A stretch of DNA of 64,000 nt. Source: JASHPR01 sp963844655. Lineage in GTDB: Bacteria > Actinomycetota > Actinomycetes > Streptosporangiales > Streptosporangiaceae. The notes below the pieces were generated by a model. The model saw only the letters and a program-made list of their open reading frames with translations, ran no database searches and was not told where the DNA came from. Both the position numbers and the translations under genes were made by a program. The stretch covers positions 930,001 to 994,000 of the forward strand of contig CAWJPA010000007.1 in NCBI GenBank assembly GCA_963844655.1. The letters run 5' to 3'. This document shows, one piece after another, positions 60,170 through 64,000 of the stretch; position 1 is the stretch's first letter; each line of letters opens with the position of its first letter.

Positions 60170-61618
60170 CTAGTCAGCGGCCTGCGTCGCATGCGCAGCG
60201 ACGCGGACGGGGCTGGATCGTGCCGTCAGGGCAAGGTAGAGGCAGAACGAGACAGCCAGGCCGATAAAGACCGAGATGTCAGCGCCTCGGATCGCGCCCA
60301 CCAGCGGCCCGCGCAGCAGCGTCGCATTGGTGAACAGGTAAGCGCAGACCACGCCCACCGCGAAGGCGATCGCGCCCGGCACGTTCCAGCCGCTCTTGTA
60401 CCAGTACGGGCCGCCGCCGAAGTTATGCAGCCCGGCCGTGTCGTAGCTGTTGCGCGCGGCCCAGATGCTGGCGAGGTACACCCCGGCCCACGGCGCGATC
60501 CACAACACCATCAGCGCCAGGAAGTTCTGGAAGGAGCCGACGAAGTTCGAGACGAACAGCGCGTAGATCGCCATGCCGGTGGCGACGACACCGTCGGCAA
60601 TGACAGCCACCGACCGGCTGACCCGAACCCGCAGAGCCAGCAGGCTCATTCCTGAGGAATACGTATTGAGGAAGTTATTCGCCACGGCACCGAAGATGAC
60701 GATCAGCAGGAAGACGGCGAAGAACCAGGTCGGCACCAGGGTGCGCAGGCCTCCGACCGGGTCGGTCATGTTTGCCGCCGTCCCTGCGGCTGCTCCGATG
60801 ACGCTGATGCCGATCGCGGGGATGATGGGCCCCAGGGAGGTCCAGAACCAGACCGCCTTGGCGGGCTCGGTGGGCTTGAGATACCGGGCATAGTCCGCCG
60901 GGTAGTTCATCCAGGACATAGCAGAGCCGGCGACGAGCACCTCCACCGCCAGGATCCAGGTGGCGGCGGGCGTGCTCGCCGCGATCGCGTGAACGTGGAA
61001 GCCGCCCAGGTGGCTCTTGGGCAGGACGAATATCGCCAGCAGCACCATGCCGATGCCGAGCGCGTAGGTCAGGACCTGCTGGACCGCGACGATCGTGGCG
61101 TGACCGAAGACCGCCACGACGAACGTCACCGCGACGATGATGGCAAGTGCGACGACCTTGACCCAGGACCCGCTGAGGTGGGCTAGGCCGCCCACCTGGA
61201 CCAGCGCGAGCGTGGCCACGACGATGAACACGGCCTCCCAGCCCACGGTCGTGAGCCAGCTCAGGAAGGCATAGGGCGCATTTCCCTGAACCCCGAACGC
61301 GCTCCGTGAGACGACCATCGTTGCCGTGCCCGCCTTCGGGCCCGGAATCGCGGCTGCGCCCAGCAGCAGGTAAAACGAGTGCGCGACCACGATCGCGACC
61401 ACGGCCGGCGAGAAGCCCAGGCCGAAGCTGACGATGAGCGATCCGAGTATGAGATAGATGTAATTAGTGTTCGCGGCGGCCCAGACGAAATAAAGCTCCT
61501 TGGGATGACCGTGCCGGTCCTCTAGCGGAATGGTGTTGATGCCGTGGGTCTCAACGCTGAATGCCTCGTCACTCTGAACCCGATGCTGGCCGCCGTCCGC
61601 TCCGTGCGGGTCTGTCAT
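60170..61618 (-). CDS. NCS1-family purine/cytosine/ureide permease
   Basis: A 482-residue inner-membrane transporter of the nucleobase:cation symporter-1 family with about 12 helices. FVWAAANTNYIYLILGSLI at helix 1 and PGPKAGTATMVVSRSAFGVQGN between helices 2 and 3 are diagnostic of NCS1 cytosine/purine permeases; SWMNYPADYARYLKP is the conserved mid-protein motif. Start ATG 61618. It is first in the operon and so should import the compound the operon degrades: allantoin, hydantoin, pyrimidine or purine cannot be separated by eye. Confidence 0.92.
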   Translation of the reverse strand: MTDPHGADGGQHRVQSDEAFSVETHGINTIPLEDRHGHPKELYFVWAAANTNYIYLILGSLIVSFGLGFSPAVVAIVVAHSFYLLLGAAAIPGPKAGTATMVVSRSAFGVQGNAPYAFLSWLTTVGWEAVFIVVATLALVQVGGLAHLSGSWVKVVALAIIVAVTFVVAVFGHATIVAVQQVLTYALGIGMVLLAIFVLPKSHLGGFHVHAIAASTPAATWILAVEVLVAGSAMSWMNYPADYARYLKPTEPAKAVWFWTSLGPIIPAIGISVIGAAAGTAANMTDPVGGLRTLVPTWFFAVFLLIVIFGAVANNFLNTYSSGMSLLALRVRVSRSVAVIADGVVATGMAIYALFVSNFVGSFQNFLALMVLWIAPWAGVYLASIWAARNSYDTAGLHNFGGGPYWYKSGWNVPGAIAFAVGVVCAYLFTNATLLRGPLVGAIRGADISVFIGLAVSFCLYLALTARSSPVRVAAHATQAAD

Positions 61619-62039
61619 TGTGCACACCCTTCCGCCTGTGGGGCGCGTGAGCCGGGGAGGCGGACTGCTGCGACGCCCGGTCTGCCGACGAGAGCCATCC
61701 TGTCATCCTAGGATCCTAGGTTGTGAAGCCTAACTCTCCGGGCAAGATGCGCGCAAGACCCGTTACCGCTACATGCCAGCGGCGGCCCGCCTGCTGGCGT
61801 CGTCGGGTCGGCCGTGGGTCATCGCGCTCCGGCGGGTCTCCGCTCGCCTGGCCGGGCTGTCGCGGGCGCTGGCCCCGCCGCAGCCTGCTGATCCACGACC
61901 GGCCGGACAACTGCTGATCTTGGCCCGCGCGGCCGGCGGCTGCGGCGAGGGCGATCAGCGGCGGCCGGGTGCTCGCACGACAGGGCGGTGATACCTTGCT
62001 GGGGAACTTAGTCGAGAAGAGACGCACCGGCATTATCCA
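61619..62039. other. 421-bp divergent region between the NCS1 operon and gntR
   Basis: No gene is supported; open frames in it look random. It contains the tandem-octamer operator candidate at 61697-61720 near the permease and must hold two divergent promoters. The half nearer gntR (about 61750-62000) is plain GC-rich sequence with nothing that I can name. Confidence 0.5.
61697..61720. promoter_or_regulatory. candidate GntR operator: three tandem octamers with palindrome
   Basis: Three consecutive octamers ATCCTGTC, ATCCTAGG, ATCCTAGG (61697-61720); the last part contains the perfect 14-bp palindrome CCTAGGATCCTAGG (61707-61720). It lies 79-102 bases before the permease start. This is AT-balanced and clearly not coding, a good binding-site candidate for the divergent GntR protein. 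Confidence 0.6.
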
Positions 62040-62912
62040 ATGGACAATCCCATAATACGGCGCATCGATAAAGGCAGCCGCATACCGTATTACTATCAGC
62101 TAGGCGAGATCCTCAAGGAGGAGATCGAGCTCGGCAGATGGGCGCCAGGCGAGCTCGTCCCGAGCGAGGCGGGAATTGCCGAGCTGTTTGGCGTGAGCCG
62201 GACCGTCATTCGCAAGGCGCTTGACATGCTCGAGGCGGACGGGGCGGTCATCCGGATCAAGGGCAAGGGCACGGTCGTAGCCGAGCCGAAGTTCCGTTAT
62301 GAGGCAGTGACTGCGGCCGGGGAATGGTCACGAGGTGCGGTAGCCGGCGAATCACGGCTCGGCCGGGTGGTCGATATCCGGACCGTGCCGGCTGGCGCCC
62401 ACGTCGCGCGGGTACTCCGCACGGCGCCGAACGAGGAGGTCTTCGAGCTCACCGTCGTCCAGTCCGTCGCCGCCGAGCCCGCGTCCTTCAGCCAGATCTA
62501 CCTGCGCAGGGACGCAACGCCGGCACTCAGCGCGGTTGCCGGGGATCCCGCTCGTGAGGCAATCTCGCTGGTTGAGGGCGGCCCGGACGTGCTGGTCCAG
62601 CTTGCGTCGGCCTACGGACTGCAGCTCGGCGAGTCCCTGGTGGATGTCGAGATCAGCCTGGCCACCGAGTTCGAGGCGGGACTGATCGGCGTGCCGCTGC
62701 ATGCGCCCGTCTTCCTGCTGAGCGCGGTCGACCTGGACACCCGCGGCTCGGCCGTGTCGTTCACGCGCGCCATCGTCCGCGCCGACTACTTCCGGTTCTC
62801 GGTGGGGATCCATTATCCGTCCCCGTCGGCCAGCGGCACGGACGCCCAGGGCGTGATGGCGCTGATCGGCCCCAGGGCCGCGCGTCGGCCGGTTGAGGAG
62901 CCAGCGAACTAG
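62040..62912 (+). CDS. GntR-family regulator, HutC type
   Basis: A 290-residue regulator. The N-terminal winged helix (about 15-85) has YYYQLGEILKEEIELGRW, LVPSEAGIAELFGVSRTVIRKALDMLEADG and IKGKGTVVAEP; the C-terminal UTRA-like ligand domain has ELTVVQSVAAEPASFSQIYL and the end TRAIVRADYFRFSV. HutC-type regulators bind small catabolic effectors. Divergent from the NCS1-FdrA operon, it is the obvious repressor or activator of it. ATG 62040 lacks a clear ribosome site. Confidence 0.9.
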   Translation: MDNPIIRRIDKGSRIPYYYQLGEILKEEIELGRWAPGELVPSEAGIAELFGVSRTVIRKALDMLEADGAVIRIKGKGTVVAEPKFRYEAVTAAGEWSRGAVAGESRLGRVVDIRTVPAGAHVARVLRTAPNEEVFELTVVQSVAAEPASFSQIYLRRDATPALSAVAGDPAREAISLVEGGPDVLVQLASAYGLQLGESLVDVEISLATEFEAGLIGVPLHAPVFLLSAVDLDTRGSAVSFTRAIVRADYFRFSVGIHYPSPSASGTDAQGVMALIGPRAARRPVEEPAN

Positions 62913-63004
62913 CCGGATCGGCGGGGGAGCGCCGCGCAGCAGCCGACGGGGTGTCGGCGCCATGGCGTGGACCTGCTCAGACGGCGCCGTCGTAACCTGG
63001 GGCC

Positions 63005-64000
63005 ATGACGCGCGAATCGGAATCAGGAGTGCCCATCCAGCCCGTGTACGGGCCCGAGGCGCTGCGTGATTTCGACCCCGTCACGGAACTGGGGGAGCCG
63101 GGCGAGTACCCGTTCACCCGCGGTGTCTACCCGGGCATGTACACCAAGCGGCCGTGGACGATGCGCCAGTACGCCGGGTTCTCGACCGCGGCGGACTCAA
63201 ACCGGCGGTACCACCAGCTGATCGACGCGGGCACCACCGGGCTGTCGGTGGCCTTCGATCTGCCCACCCAGATGGGCTACGACTCGGACGCGCCCGCCGC
63301 GCGCGGCGAGGTCGGCAAGGTGGGCGTGGCCATCGACTCGATCGAGGACATGAAGGTGCTGCTGGGCGGCATTCCCCTGGACTCGGTCTCCACGTCGATG
63401 ACCATCAACGCCCCGGCCGCGGTCCTGCTGCTGCTGTACCAGCTGGTGGCCGAGGAGCAGGGGACCGGCCCGGAGCAGCTCACCGGCACGATCCAGAACG
63501 ACATTCTCAAGGAGTACATCGCCCGCGGCACGTACATCTACCCGCCGCAGCCCTCGCTCCGGCTGGTCTCTGACACGTTCGCGTACTGCCGCCGCGAGAT
63601 CCCCCGGTGGAACACGATCTCGATCTCCGGGTACCACATGGCCGAGGCCGGGGCGACGCCCGCGCAGGAAATCGCGTTCACGCTGGCGAACGCCAAGGAA
63701 TATGTGCGGGCCGCCATCGCCTCCGGCCTGGCCGTGGACGAGTTCGCGCCGCGGCTGTCGTTCTTCTTCGTGGCCAGGACCACGCTGCTGGAGGAGGTGG
63801 CCAAGTTCCGGGCCGCGCGGCGGCTGTGGGCGCGGACCATGCGCGACGAGTTCGGCGCCGCCAACCCCAAGTCGCAGATGCTGCGGTTCCACACCCAGAC
63901 GGCCGGGGTGCAGCTGACCGCGCAGCAGCCCGAGGTGAACCTGGCCCGGGTGACGGTGCAGGCGCTCGCCGCCGTGCTCGGCGGCACCCAGTCGCTGCAC
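63005..64000 (+). CDS. methylmalonyl-CoA mutase-type large subunit, 3' end outside window
   Basis: From ATG 63005 the frame stays open to the window end (332 codons). It is the substrate-binding TIM-barrel of B12-dependent acyl-CoA mutases: YPFTRGVYPGMYTKRPWTMRQ, YAGFSTAADSNRRYHQL, LSVAFDLPTQMGYDSD, SMTINAPAAVLLLLYQL, GTIQNDILKEYIARGTYIYP, ISISGYHMAEAGA and FAPRLSFFF. The Tyr46 (GMYTKRP) and Arg186 (QPSLRLV) correspond to the Tyr and Arg that hold the carboxylate of methylmalonyl-CoA; isobutyryl-CoA and related mutases have other residues there. So methylmalonyl-CoA is the expected substrate. The B12 domain or subunit is not visible. Confidence 0.92.
   Translation, partial: MTRESESGVPIQPVYGPEALRDFDPVTELGEPGEYPFTRGVYPGMYTKRPWTMRQYAGFSTAADSNRRYHQLIDAGTTGLSVAFDLPTQMGYDSDAPAARGEVGKVGVAIDSIEDMKVLLGGIPLDSVSTSMTINAPAAVLLLLYQLVAEEQGTGPEQLTGTIQNDILKEYIARGTYIYPPQPSLRLVSDTFAYCRREIPRWNTISISGYHMAEAGATPAQEIAFTLANAKEYVRAAIASGLAVDEFAPRLSFFFVARTTLLEEVAKFRAARRLWARTMRDEFGAANPKSQMLRFHTQTAGVQLTAQQPEVNLARVTVQALAAVLGGTQSLH

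Noticed and set aside
1..64000. CRISPR array, prophage, insertion sequence, tRNA or rRNA genes
   Set aside because: No regularly spaced repeats, no transposase or integrase motifs, no terminal inverted repeats and no tRNA-like cloverleaf ends were found on reading through; a tRNAscan or ISfinder search would settle this.

Overview
The window is very GC-rich, uses many GTG/TTG starts and consists mostly of tightly packed operons. Its conserved blocks are actinobacterial: rplM-rpsI-glmM; acpS-nnr; alr-hydrolase-tsaE-tsaB-rimI-tsaD-groES-groEL; a SigD-like sigma factor next to guaB and guaB3. It therefore looks like chromosomal DNA of an Actinomycetota member, probably a soil actinomycete of Streptosporangiales/Frankia-like type. 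The finer placement is a guess. I saw no plasmid, phage, transposase, CRISPR, rRNA or tRNA signature.

Layout. 1-3.0 kb: end of an alpha/beta-hydrolase gene, then nagA and a GlmS-like SIS-domain gene (amino-sugar catabolism). 3.0-5.9 kb: an SDR and a large disordered membrane-anchored protein, reverse strand. 6.1-8.8 kb: rplM-rpsI and glmM. 9.2-24.2 kb: a long forward accessory block for an exported polysaccharide. It holds an ATP-grasp ligase, a flavoprotein, a priming sugar-phosphate transferase, a CE4 deacetylase, three GT4 glycosyltransferases (one PelF-like), a polytopic membrane protein, two nucleotide-sugar SDRs, two Spherulin-4 (GH135-like) proteins and a LuxR-type regulator. A second LuxR-type regulator follows at 24.6 kb. 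25.6-30.0 kb: acpS, nnr, and a MarR/MFS pair. 30.1-47.5 kb: housekeeping genes (S9 peptidase, alr, the tRNA-t6A genes, the CIRCE-controlled groESL, sigma factor, guaB, guaB3, glpD, trpS). 47.5-52.6 kb: a D,D-carboxypeptidase and a sulfatase with its formylglycine-generating enzyme. 52.7-62.9 kb: a reverse-strand catabolic operon with a divergent GntR regulator (NCS1 permease, FdrA, DUF1116, DUF2877, carbamate kinase, MBL hydrolase, M20 amidohydrolase). 63.0 kb to the end: the start of a methylmalonyl-CoA mutase-type gene.

Two systems stand out. (1) The 9-24 kb cluster combines a PelF-type transferase, a polysaccharide deacetylase, two Spherulin-4 hydrolases and nucleotide-sugar SDRs. This parts list resembles the fungal galactosaminogalactan cluster and bacterial Pel, but it is joined to an undecaprenyl-phosphate priming transferase. 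A Pel/GAG-like amino-sugar polymer is my inference. One of the two Spherulin-4 copies has lost an acidic residue of the presumed active site. (2) The 52.7-62.9 kb operon matches the FdrA/YlbE/YlbF/carbamate-kinase set, linked in E. coli to oxamate carbamoyltransferase. It probably recovers ATP from an imported ureide or N-heterocycle.

guaB carries an apparent single-base insertion near 42,561-42,563 that splits an otherwise intact gene. Because guaB is normally essential and the neighbouring GuaB3 lacks the catalytic-Cys motif, a sequence error is the likelier explanation, but raw reads should decide.
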